Below, one piece after another: positions 1-6,184 of a DNA stretch of 10,641 bases. Numbering within the stretch: the stretch's first letter is position 1; each line of letters starts with the position of its first letter. The DNA lies in assembly GCA_002311975.1 (NCBI GenBank), contig DCAL01000093.1, positions 27,683 to 38,323 of the forward strand, given 5' to 3'. Under the pieces are notes generated by a model. The model ran no database searches and was not told the origin of the DNA. It saw nothing but the letters and a program-made list of their open reading frames with translations. This DNA comes from Fidelibacterota bacterium UBA1134 (GTDB lineage Bacteria > Fidelibacterota > Marinisomatia > Marinisomatales > S15-B10). A program made the position numbers and the translations under genes.

Positions 1-444
1 CTGAGAAATTACCTTGAACTGGAACTTTCTAACATGGATAGACGACATAGTTTAGGACAGGAGATTTTCCTCTACATGGGCGCTTATGCACCCGCTTTCG
101 GCATGCTGGGAACCGTACTCGGACTGATCATCATGATGACCCATTTTTCAGCATCAGAAAGCGGTGGCGCCATCGGTGTCGAGTTTGATGTGGCCAAGAA
201 GTTTGCGGAATTGCTTGGAGGGATGGGCCTCGCCCTCATTACAACTTTCTACGGCGTTCTGCTCTCAAACCTTGTCTTCTTGCCTCTTGCCGGAAAGCTC
301 AAACGGAAATCTGAGGAAGAGCTGATGGTCAAAGATATCATAGTAGAAGGGATTATCGGCATTCATGCGAAGGACCACCCCATCATTTTGCGCGAGAGAC
401 TGATGACATTTGTTCCCCAAAGCAAACGTAAACAGAAAGACTGA
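1..444 (+). CDS. motA: Flagellar-type motor stator protein MotA, C-terminal part (5' end outside window)
   Basis: This is the C-terminal 147 residues of a MotA/TolQ/ExbB-family proton-channel subunit of the inner membrane. The frame is open from base 1, so the gene starts left of the window; the first ATG at base 34 is probably internal. Two membrane segments are visible. The first, at about visible residues 27-47, contains APAFGMLGTVLGLI, the typical MotA third helix with its conserved proline. The second, at about 75-97, ends in LPLAGKL, matching the fourth helix and its conserved proline. A short charged cytoplasmic tail follows, with the usual HPIILRERL stretch. In the family, MotA surrounds a MotB dimer and converts ion flow into torque. 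The stop lies 4 bp before the motB ATG, so the two are surely one operon. A non-flagellar MotAB-like motor cannot be excluded, because no other flagellar gene is in view. Confidence 0.9.
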   Translation: MRNYLELELSNMDRRHSLGQEIFLYMGAYAPAFGMLGTVLGLIIMMTHFSASESGGAIGVEFDVAKKFAELLGGMGLALITTFYGVLLSNLVFLPLAGKLKRKSEEELMVKDIIVEGIIGIHAKDHPIILRERLMTFVPQSKRKQKD

Positions 445-448
445 CCGG

Positions 449-1156
449 ATGGCCAGGAAAGTTTCAAAAGTCTCCTTTAACGAAGCCAAAGCCAGAAGTA
501 CGGCGTGGGCCGTAACGTTCGGTGATATGGTCACCTTACTACTCACCTTTTTTATCATGTTACTGGTTATTATGAATGATGCCGAGAAACACATTGACCG
601 CATCATAAACATGCTGCTGGACCAGACATACATCGAATTACACGAACAGCTTCACTCCGCCTCTGTATCGGTAGAACGGGCAACCAAAGGGGTAAAGATA
701 ACATTGGCAAGTGGCCAGCTGTTCCGCTCTGGCGATGCCGAACTCAGACCCGAAGTCAACCCTCTCATTCAGCAGATCGGCATGATTATCAAGCTGTCGC
801 GCATAGTGAGAGTCCATCAGGATCCTGAACTTGAACCGTTCATCGATGCAGTCAATCGGAGTGATAGAACCCTTAACATTGAAATCAGGTGCGAAGGACA
901 TACCGACAATGTCCCTCTGCCACCGGAACTTCAGACTAAATGGCAATCAAACTGGGAACTGTCCACGGCGCGAGCACTGAATATTGTGGAACTTCTCAGC
1001 CAGTCTGCGGGAATTCGAGAAGACAAGTTTTCAGCCATGGGATACGGTGAGTTTCGCCCAGTCGATTCTAACGAAAGTACAGAAGGACGTGCCAACAACC
1101 GCCGTGTTGAAATCTATCTCGATGCTTTTCTGACGACGCAGATGGTTACGCTCTAG
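449..1156 (+). CDS. motB: Flagellar-type motor stator protein MotB (OmpA-family peptidoglycan anchor)
   Basis: A 235-residue MotB-type protein. A short basic N-terminus is followed by one membrane helix at about residues 20-42 (AWAVTFGDMVTLLLTFFIML). Asp26 in this helix sits where MotB has its essential proton-binding aspartate. The periplasmic OmpA/MotB domain shows EGHTDNVP at 149-156, SNWELSTARA at 167-176, GYGEFRP near 198-204 and NNRRVEI near 216-222, the motifs that bind peptidoglycan. Between the linker and EGHTDN, residues about 119-141 look like an extra acidic loop. I chose the ATG at 449 because it lies 4 bp after the motA stop and gives a normal MotB N-terminus. An in-frame TTG at 410 would overlap motA and add 13 residues. 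Role: stator subunit that fixes MotA to the cell wall and carries the ion path. Confidence 0.92.
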   Translation: MARKVSKVSFNEAKARSTAWAVTFGDMVTLLLTFFIMLLVIMNDAEKHIDRIINMLLDQTYIELHEQLHSASVSVERATKGVKITLASGQLFRSGDAELRPEVNPLIQQIGMIIKLSRIVRVHQDPELEPFIDAVNRSDRTLNIEIRCEGHTDNVPLPPELQTKWQSNWELSTARALNIVELLSQSAGIREDKFSAMGYGEFRPVDSNESTEGRANNRRVEIYLDAFLTTQMVTL

Positions 1157-1194
1157 CTGAAACTGATCCACCCTAATCACATATTCAAATCGAC

Positions 1195-1200
1195 AAGGAG
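1195..1200 (+). promoter_or_regulatory. Shine-Dalgarno site for the 1207 gene
   Basis: AAGGAG lies 6 bp before the ATG at 1207. It is a near-ideal ribosome-binding site and fixes the start of the small secreted protein. The 50-bp gap after motB shows no obvious terminator, so the gene may be read with motAB. Confidence 0.75.
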
Positions 1201-1206
1201 AAAACT

Positions 1207-1806
1207 ATGTACTTACATAGAAGTGGTACTGTCTTGTCGCGAAGCCTTGCTCTATTCTTATTCCTTTCCCCCACGAACGGACAGATCACCGAAACTATCA
1301 CGCGATCCAACATCTACGGAGAGCCCGGGAATGAAGAGACTGTCCTTGGAAGAATCGATCCTGGAACAAAAGTGATGATGGTTGGCAAGGATCCGTCGGG
1401 GAAGTTCATCAGGGCGACACTTGAATTCTACATCCCGCTGGATGCTTTAAAGGAAGGACGTATAGCCAGAGGAATCGGCGAAACTCAGAAGGCAGGGCAA
1501 GCTACCATTAGACTGGTTGACCCTTCCTTTAGGGGAGAAAAAGTGCACGGCATCGTTGAGACCACGAATAACGCTGATAAGGATTTTGATATGAGTGGAT
1601 TACTTCTCTTTAGAGTCGTGGACGGAAAAGGTAATATCGGCAATCTGGAATTCATGGAGAGTGTTAGCAGCGTGGGTATCATCAAGCCGGGGAATGTATT
1701 ACGCTCCGAACTCGTTTATAGATTCTCACTGCCACCGAATAATCTTGAGATGAGCTTTCAATCGGTAATGCGTGGAGATAAGGTGTTCTTTTCTCTCGGA
1801 TTCTGA
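1207..1806 (+). CDS. Predicted exported protein with SH3-like and C-terminal beta-sandwich-like regions
   Basis: A 199-residue protein of unknown function. Residues 1-25 form a likely signal peptide: basic start, hydrophobic LALFLFL, and a possible cleavage near NG-Q, so it is probably periplasmic or surface-located. Residues about 30-80 resemble a bacterial SH3 domain: an SNIYGEPG-type start, an LGRIDPGTKV turn, and a KFIRATLEFYIPLDAL end in the place where SH3b domains usually have a W-V-P type strand. Residues about 96-199 alternate polar and hydrophobic residues in strands (GLLLFRVVD, SELVYRFSL, KVFFSLGF), suggesting an Ig-like or DUF4352-like sandwich. These domain calls are by eye and need a profile search. 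It lies 50 bp after motB on the same strand with its own strong ribosome site. A cell-wall-binding role linked to the motor is possible but is only inference from position. Confidence 0.7.
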   Translation: MYLHRSGTVLSRSLALFLFLSPTNGQITETITRSNIYGEPGNEETVLGRIDPGTKVMMVGKDPSGKFIRATLEFYIPLDALKEGRIARGIGETQKAGQATIRLVDPSFRGEKVHGIVETTNNADKDFDMSGLLLFRVVDGKGNIGNLEFMESVSSVGIIKPGNVLRSELVYRFSLPPNNLEMSFQSVMRGDKVFFSLGF

Positions 1807-1821
1807 CTCAGTGAAAGATAA

Positions 1822-2172
1822 CTAAGGCTCCGGTTTCTCCAAAACTTTAAACACTTTTTCACCTGCTTTTGCCATCCTGTGGCGCTCCCGTGCCAAGCGC
1901 TCAATATATTCCAGATCATTCTCTAACCTATCCTTTTCAGCCAAGAGCTCATGCTGTTCTTCGCGCAGCTGATTGATCTCCTCCAACAGCCGTTTTTTTT
2001 CCCGCTTCATACTGTAAAGCCTGTAAACGCCGTGATCGCCTAAGATGAAAACAATAATGAGAATCGCGGCAACGAGAATGAGCAACTTTGGCAAAATGTT
2101 ACGATCCCGAGATACCCTTCCAGGGATAGGCGTGTGGCGGCGGTGCCTTCTTAGCTTTAGCCGAAATGCCAT
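1822..2172 (-). CDS. ftsB: Septum formation initiator FtsB/DivIC family protein
   Basis: A 116-residue single-pass membrane protein. A very basic N-terminal tail of about 27 residues (cytoplasmic) precedes one hydrophobic helix at about residues 28-45. A charged coiled coil follows at about 50-95, rich in Glu, Lys, Arg and Leu. The segment YIERLARERHRMAKAGEKVF (89-108) matches the end of FtsB/DivIC proteins, where a Y-x-E-x-x-AR pattern is followed by a basic segment and a GE-x-V/I-F/Y motif. In the family the protein joins FtsL and FtsQ in the divisome and helps trigger septal wall synthesis. It starts 12 bp after the enolase stop; eno followed by ftsB is a gene order found in many bacteria, which supports the call. 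A weak GAAGAG lies before the ATG. The stop is TAG, 15 bp from the converging gene's stop. The long basic tail is more than E. coli FtsB has. Confidence 0.9.
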   Translation of the reverse strand: MAFRLKLRRHRRHTPIPGRVSRDRNILPKLLILVAAILIIVFILGDHGVYRLYSMKREKKRLLEEINQLREEQHELLAEKDRLENDLEYIERLARERHRMAKAGEKVFKVLEKPEP

Positions 2173-2184
2173 CTATCTCTTCAA

Positions 2185-3492
2185 TTATGCAGCAGCAGAT
2201 GCTGTTATGTGACCTAAAACATCCATGCTCGCAAATATCGCCTTGTCACCCAGAAGCTCCTCAATTCTGAGCAGCTGATTGTACTTACATACCCTGTCTG
2301 TCCGTGAAGCCGATCCCGTCTTGATCTGACCGATACCCATGGCAACGCTGAAATCTGAGATGGTTGTGTCTTCCGTCTCTCCCGACCTGTGTGAAATGAC
2401 TGCCGCCATACCGTTTTTGCGTGCTAAGCGGATAGCTTCAATCGTTTCGGTTACCGTGCCGATCTGGTTAAGCTTGATGAGGATGGCGTTCATCGATTGT
2501 TCCTCTATAGCCCTCTCAAGACGGACAACATTGGTCACGGTGAGATCGTCCCCAACAATCTGAATCTTCCTTCCCAGCGAACGGTTCAGAAGTGTCCACC
2601 CTGCCCAATCATCCTCGGAGAGTCCGTCTTCGATAGAGATGATCGGATACTTGGAGACAAGATCTGAATAGTACTCTACCATTTCACCAGATGAAAACTC
2701 TCGATCCTCGGAGTCCAATCGATAGATATTCCTCTCAGCATCATAGATTTCGCTGGCGGCTACGTCCAGCGCCAAGAAAAGCTGTTTACCCATCACATGT
2801 CCGGCTTTCTCAGCAGCCTCCAGCACTACTTCGATAGCTTCCTCGTTTGATCTCAGGTTGGGCGCAAATCCACCCTCATCTCCCACTGCCGCGCTGAGTC
2901 CTTTTCCTTGCAAAATTTCTTTCAGATGATGAAACGTCTCAGTTCCCATCCTCAGCGCTTCGGAGAAACTGGCAGCGCCTACTGGGAAAACCAAGAATTC
3001 CTGAATATCCACATTGTTATCAGCATGCGTGCCGCCGTTCAAAATATTCATCATGGGGATGGGAAGAAGGGTGGCATCATTACTGCCCAGGTAGCTGAAT
3101 AACTGCTGGTGTGAGTGCTGAGCGGCCGCTTTGGCCGCGGCCAGAGAGACACCAAGAATGGAATTGGCCCCCAGCTTTTCCTTGTTCGAAGTACCGTCAG
3201 CTTCTATGAGTGCTTTGTCCACAGCGCGTTGATCAAGAACGTCGAGACCGATGACTGCATTCTGGAGAGTAGTCTTAACATTCTTGACAGCTTTCCTCAC
3301 CCCCTTACCGAGATAGCGATTCCGGTCGCCGTCACGCAGTTCCACCGCCTCGTGAGACCCCGTGGACGCACCTGACGGTACAGCCGCCCGGCCGAAGCTA
3401 CCGTCCTCGAGTCTAACATCCACCTCCACAGTAGGATTCCCGCGCGAATCGAGGATTTCCCGTGCTTCAACGGTCACTATGAGGCTACTCAC
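2185..3492 (-). CDS. eno: Enolase (phosphopyruvate hydratase)
   Basis: A complete 435-residue cytoplasmic enolase, close to the family length of about 430. It interconverts 2-phosphoglycerate and phosphoenolpyruvate in glycolysis. Visible landmarks are SRGNPTVEVDV at 16-26, the GASTGSHEAVELRD loop at 41-54, His156 in NGGTHADN, the catalytic Glu206 in GDEGGFAPN, and the Mg ligands Asp243 (ALDVAASE), Glu288 (SIEDGL) and Asp315 or 316 (VGDDL). The catalytic Lys340 in ILIKLNQIG, SHRSGETED at 367-375 and Lys391 in GQIKTGS are also present. No key residue is missing. The start is GTG at 3492, supported by an AAGGA site 5 bp upstream and by alignment with enolase N-termini. It heads an eno-ftsB pair and faces the glycan operon across a divergent 244-bp spacer. 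Confidence 0.98.
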   Translation of the reverse strand: MSSLIVTVEAREILDSRGNPTVEVDVRLEDGSFGRAAVPSGASTGSHEAVELRDGDRNRYLGKGVRKAVKNVKTTLQNAVIGLDVLDQRAVDKALIEADGTSNKEKLGANSILGVSLAAAKAAAQHSHQQLFSYLGSNDATLLPIPMMNILNGGTHADNNVDIQEFLVFPVGAASFSEALRMGTETFHHLKEILQGKGLSAAVGDEGGFAPNLRSNEEAIEVVLEAAEKAGHVMGKQLFLALDVAASEIYDAERNIYRLDSEDREFSSGEMVEYYSDLVSKYPIISIEDGLSEDDWAGWTLLNRSLGRKIQIVGDDLTVTNVVRLERAIEEQSMNAILIKLNQIGTVTETIEAIRLARKNGMAAVISHRSGETEDTTISDFSVAMGIGQIKTGSASRTDRVCKYNQLLRIEELLGDKAIFASMDVLGHITASAAA

Positions 3493-3497
3493 GAACG

Positions 3498-3506
3498 TCC
3501 TTTTTT
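3498..3506 (-). promoter_or_regulatory. Ribosome-binding site deciding the GTG start of eno
   Basis: On the minus strand the stretch AAAAAAGGA lies 5 bp before the GTG at 3492. This supports the GTG start over any other codon nearby. Confidence 0.65.
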
Positions 3507-3554
3507 CAGGTTCTTACCGAACATAACTGTGCAATGCTCCTTTTTTGCCATACA

Positions 3555-3592
3555 CAAAAATAACTAAATAATTCGCCCTAGACATCATCAAA
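3555..3592 (-). promoter_or_regulatory. Possible eno promoter region (AT-rich)
   Basis: On the minus strand a -35-like TTGATG (3591-3586) is followed after 17 bp by TTTAGT (3568-3563), a modest sigma70-like pair (4 of 6 matches each). A TATTTTTG at 3562-3555 also fits the TAnnTTTG -7 element described for Bacteroidota, though its distance to the upstream TTTG (26 bp) is longer than the usual spacing. The region must hold the eno promoter because the gene upstream is divergent, but the exact boxes are uncertain. Confidence 0.35.
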
Positions 3593-3614
3593 TTTGGTGA
3601 GCTCAGACTGGATG

Positions 3615-3630
3615 TGATTCATTGATTCAT
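3615..3630 (+). repeat. Perfect tandem 8-bp repeat at the operon promoter
   Basis: TGATTCAT occurs twice in direct succession (3615-3622 and 3623-3630). The second copy contains most of the predicted -35 box. Two equal half-sites this close to a promoter may be an operator, but chance is possible for such a short repeat. Confidence 0.5.
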
Positions 3631-3650
3631 TCTCCCACACCCCTTATATT
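3622..3650 (+). promoter_or_regulatory. Candidate sigma70-type promoter of the glycan operon
   Basis: TTGATT (3622-3627) and TATATT (3645-3650) are separated by exactly 17 bp, matching the consensus at 4 and 5 of 6 positions. Transcription would begin near 3657, giving a leader of about 80 bases before the TTG start at 3737. It is the best promoter-like pair I found in the plus direction of the divergent spacer. A second -10-like TATGAT sits at 3705-3710 but has no good -35 partner. Its -35 box overlaps a tandem 8-bp repeat (3615-3630). Confidence 0.5.
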
Positions 3651-3722
3651 CGCGTTCCGGAACCGGCCCGCCTTGCTTATCGTTTCAGACACAACGCAAT
3701 TCAGTATGATTCTACACAACCT

Positions 3723-3728
3723 AAGGAG
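3723..3728 (+). promoter_or_regulatory. Shine-Dalgarno site deciding the TTG start at 3737
   Basis: AAGGAG lies 8 bp before the TTG at 3737, an ideal ribosome site and distance. It supports TTG as the real start of the first flippase, and the resulting N-terminus looks normal for the family. Confidence 0.75.
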
Positions 3729-3736
3729 AAAAGCTA

Positions 3737-5200
3737 TTGGAATCCCAGATTAGCCGGCTTGCCCGTCAGACGATCATCTACGGCGCCGGTAATGTGCTGA
3801 CGCGACTTGTCACATTTCTCCTGTTACCCCTCTTCACCAATGTGCTGACTCCCGGGGAGTACGGTCTTACTACTCTTGTCTACGTTTTTCTCGGCTTTAT
3901 GAATATCGTCTATCACTACGGGATAGACACCGCGTTTATGCGTTATCATAACGAGGCAAACGGCTCAGACGCTCAGCGATCACTCTTCTCAACAGCACTT
4001 TGGCTAAGTTTGGGGACAAGTTGCGCGCTGTCATTTCTGATTTTGTCAGCCTCATCCGATCTGGCGGTGCTCCTGTTGGGGGACGGACAATATACTCATA
4101 TTTTAAAGGCGGCGGCGGGAATCCTCCTTTTGGATGCCGTCAGTCATGTCCCCTTTGCCCTCCTGAGATTGAAGGGTCGGGCCACCCTTTTCGTCTCAAT
4201 CAAGCTTGTGAATGTGGTAACCACCCTTGGGATGAATATTTATCTTGTAGCGATGAAAGGAATGGGACTTGACGGAATTTTCCTGAGTGTTGCCGCAGCT
4301 TCGGCAGTGACCACCTTTTCCGTTTTGGCAGCAACGGCCGGATCTTTTCAATTTGTCTTTAAAAGCAATAGTGTCAACTCCCTCCTGAAGTTCGGTCTCC
4401 CTTTTTTGCCAGCGGGCCTCGCTTCCATCGCCATGGAGTCCATAGACCGATATATTCTTGCCGGCCTCACCGATGCAGCCACAGTGGGTATCTACACCGC
4501 CAGCTACAAGCTGGGAATCTTCATGCTGCTTCTCACAACCGCATTTCAGTATGCCTGGCAACCGTTCTTTCTGAAAGCCGGTAAGAATCCTGAATCAAAA
4601 GAACTTTTTGCCCGTATCTTTAGCCACTTTATGGTGATTGCCTTATTTGTCTGGACAGTGATCACACTCTTTATCTCCGAAATTGTCCGGTTGAATGTGG
4701 CTGGAGTATCACTCATCGGACCTGATTTTGTTGAGGCCGAGTCTATTGTCCCTGTCATTCTCATGGCCTATGTTTTTCAGGGGGCTTATCTAAACTTCCT
4801 TCCCGGCATTTATTTCGAGGAAAAGACAAAATACATCGCCCTCATTACCGGCCTCAGCGCAACCGTAAATATAGGGGTAAACTTCACCCTCATCCCAATC
4901 TATGGTATAGCAGGTGCGGCCTACGCCACGCTGGCGGGTCACGGCACTATGGCTGTCACGACGTACTTCACCTCGAGAAAACTGTTCGCCGTCCCTTACG
5001 ACTGGTTCCGGCTTTTCAGAACGGTCGCCGCTGTGGCCATCGCTTTGGGAACAGCTTATCTATTCGATTACACTTTTTTCGGCCGGGTCGCGGGAGTCAC
5101 AGCATTTATTGGTGTTCTTTTTCTGCTGAAGGTAATAACTCCCTCTGAAGTGAGTAAAATTACCTCAGTTTTACAGCCATCCTCAAAAGAGACAGACTGA
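3737..5200 (+). CDS. Wzx-like polysaccharide flippase 1 (MVF/PST family membrane protein)
   Basis: A 487-residue integral inner-membrane protein with roughly 12-14 hydrophobic helices, the normal size of Wzx/RfbX-type flippases. In the family these move undecaprenyl-linked oligosaccharides from the cytoplasmic to the periplasmic side. The N-terminus (RQTIIYGAGNVLTRLVTFLL, about residues 10-29) followed by LPLFTNVLTPGEYG is the usual start of this family. The central part has GLPFLPAGLASIAMESIDRY (about 219-238), then AAATVGIYTASYKLG-like sequence and a QPFF motif, also typical. The C-terminus is a short charged cytoplasmic tail. The start is TTG, chosen for its ideal ribosome site. This is the first gene of the glycan operon. 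Its TGA directly abuts the ATG of the next gene, suggesting coupled translation. The protein is clearly unlike the second flippase at 6181, so this is not a recent duplication. The substrate is unknown. Confidence 0.9.
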   Translation: MESQISRLARQTIIYGAGNVLTRLVTFLLLPLFTNVLTPGEYGLTTLVYVFLGFMNIVYHYGIDTAFMRYHNEANGSDAQRSLFSTALWLSLGTSCALSFLILSASSDLAVLLLGDGQYTHILKAAAGILLLDAVSHVPFALLRLKGRATLFVSIKLVNVVTTLGMNIYLVAMKGMGLDGIFLSVAAASAVTTFSVLAATAGSFQFVFKSNSVNSLLKFGLPFLPAGLASIAMESIDRYILAGLTDAATVGIYTASYKLGIFMLLLTTAFQYAWQPFFLKAGKNPESKELFARIFSHFMVIALFVWTVITLFISEIVRLNVAGVSLIGPDFVEAESIVPVILMAYVFQGAYLNFLPGIYFEEKTKYIALITGLSATVNIGVNFTLIPIYGIAGAAYATLAGHGTMAVTTYFTSRKLFAVPYDWFRLFRTVAAVAIALGTAYLFDYTFFGRVAGVTAFIGVLFLLKVITPSEVSKITSVLQPSSKETD

Positions 5201-6184
5201 ATGCCCGGCCACAATCCTAAGGTTCTCCTCTTTTCCACACAGAAAGAGTCATTCATTGAAGATGATGTCAGGTTGCTGGAGGAATTCAGCGATGTGAAAT
5301 GGATCTGTGCCCGCGGTTTCTTCACCGCAGTACGGATTAAGTGGTTCATGCTGTTCAGCAACGTAGGGATTGCATGGTTTGCCTCAGTTTACAGTGCTAT
5401 CCTGGTTTTCACGGCACGGTTCCTGCGGAAGACATCCATCATTATTGTTGGCGGTGCCGACCTCATCACAGATTCACATCTCGGATACGGTCTTCTTCTT
5501 TCACCCTGGAAGCGGCCTTTTATCCGCTATGCTTTGAGAAAGGCAACATATGTTATTCCTACTTCTGATTACTTGAGACGGGCGTCTCTGGAGGTTGGAG
5601 ACTATGAGGGTGATAATCTGTCAACTGTGCCGCCCGGTCTCGATAGCAACTTTTGGCGACCCGGGGTCCAAAAAGAGAATATGGTCTTGACTGTGGCCAA
5701 ATGCACCACAAAAGACCGTATCCTGATCAAGGGAGTCGATCTGCTGCTTCAGGTGGCGAAAGAGATTAGCGACATTTCTTTTCAAATCATCGGCGTTGAG
5801 GAGAATTTTCTCCTCCGATATGGCTTTTCCATATCGGAGAATGTTATTGTTTTTCCTCCCATGACGCAAGAGGCACTACTCAGTTATTACCAGCGAAGTG
5901 CTGTGTACTGCCAGTTGAGCAGGGTAGAATCCTTTGGTATTGCTACGGCTGAAGCCATGCTGTGCGGATGTATCCCTGTAGCCACCGATGTGGGGGGTTT
6001 GCCGGAAGTTATGGGTGACAGCGGTTTTCTTCTTTCGCCAGACAAACCTGAGACCTTCGCTTCAACCCTACGTGAGGCTCTCGCAGCATCCGCAAGCATC
6101 GGTAGAGACGCGAGAGAGGAAATTATTTCCAAGTTTCCGCTACAGCAGAGAAAAGCCAAACTCAAACGACTCATCACAGGATGA
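5201..6184 (+). CDS. GT4-family glycosyltransferase 1 (GT-B fold)
   Basis: A 327-residue retaining glycosyltransferase of the GT4 type, which moves a sugar from a nucleotide-sugar donor to a growing lipid-linked glycan at the inner face of the inner membrane. The C-terminal donor domain is clear: VPPGLDSNFW at 143-152, MVLTVAKCTT at 161-170, then KGVDLLLQVA at 177-186. The E-x7-E pair is Glu243 and Glu251 (RVESFGIATAEAM), followed by CGCIPVATDVGGLPEV. The N-terminal acceptor domain is short and has a hydrophobic stretch at about 49-72, before IIIVGGADLI (80-89), which may sit against the membrane. The ATG directly follows the flippase stop. The TGA overlaps the next ATG (ATGA at 6181-6184), so translation is probably coupled on both sides. 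The gene contains two overlapping inverted repeats at 5798-5839. The exact sugar cannot be told. Confidence 0.9.
   Translation: MPGHNPKVLLFSTQKESFIEDDVRLLEEFSDVKWICARGFFTAVRIKWFMLFSNVGIAWFASVYSAILVFTARFLRKTSIIIVGGADLITDSHLGYGLLLSPWKRPFIRYALRKATYVIPTSDYLRRASLEVGDYEGDNLSTVPPGLDSNFWRPGVQKENMVLTVAKCTTKDRILIKGVDLLLQVAKEISDISFQIIGVEENFLLRYGFSISENVIVFPPMTQEALLSYYQRSAVYCQLSRVESFGIATAEAMLCGCIPVATDVGGLPEVMGDSGFLLSPDKPETFASTLREALAASASIGRDAREEIISKFPLQQRKAKLKRLITG
5798..5839. repeat. Two overlapping perfect inverted repeats inside the GT4 gene
   Basis: First palindrome: GAGGAGAA (5798-5805), a 2-base loop, TTCTCCTC (5808-5815), an 8-bp stem. Second palindrome: CTCCGATATGG (5813-5823), the 5-base loop CTTTT, CCATATCGGAG (5829-5839), an 11-bp perfect stem. 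They share bases 5813-5815, so the RNA cannot fully form both at once. The coding frame is intact through the stretch, and no T-run follows the second stem, so it is not a classical terminator. Confidence 0.85.

Noticed and set aside
1..444. ZorA-type (Zorya defence) reading of the MotA-like protein
   Set aside because: The protein ends soon after its last membrane helix and lacks the long cytoplasmic tail of ZorA. No helicase or nuclease gene lies beside it; the neighbours are housekeeping and glycan genes.
265..633. 122-codon minus-strand ORF over motA/motB
   Set aside because: It lies antisense to two well-supported genes, spans their junction, and its translation matches no family I know. 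It is a shadow frame.
3119..3144. GC-rich palindromic stretch (GCGGCCGC and GGCCGCGGCC) within eno
   Set aside because: It encodes the Ala-rich AAAKAAA part of enolase. The symmetry follows from Ala codons (GCC/GCG and their complements), so no separate signal is needed.
3705..3710. TATGAT as a -10 box for the glycan operon
   Set aside because: The hexamer is good, but the nearest -35-like TTGCTT (3673) is 26 bp away and the sequence at the right distance (TTTCAG) is poor. The TTGATT/TATATT pair upstream is better.
4196..4561. 121-codon minus-strand ORF within flippase 1
   Set aside because: It is antisense to a continuous membrane-protein frame, has a Gly/Cys/His-rich translation, and no ribosome site was noted.
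5813..5850. Rho-independent terminator at the 11-bp hairpin
   Set aside because: The stem is followed by AATGTTATTG, not a T-run, and lies mid-gene in an intact frame with coupled genes downstream.
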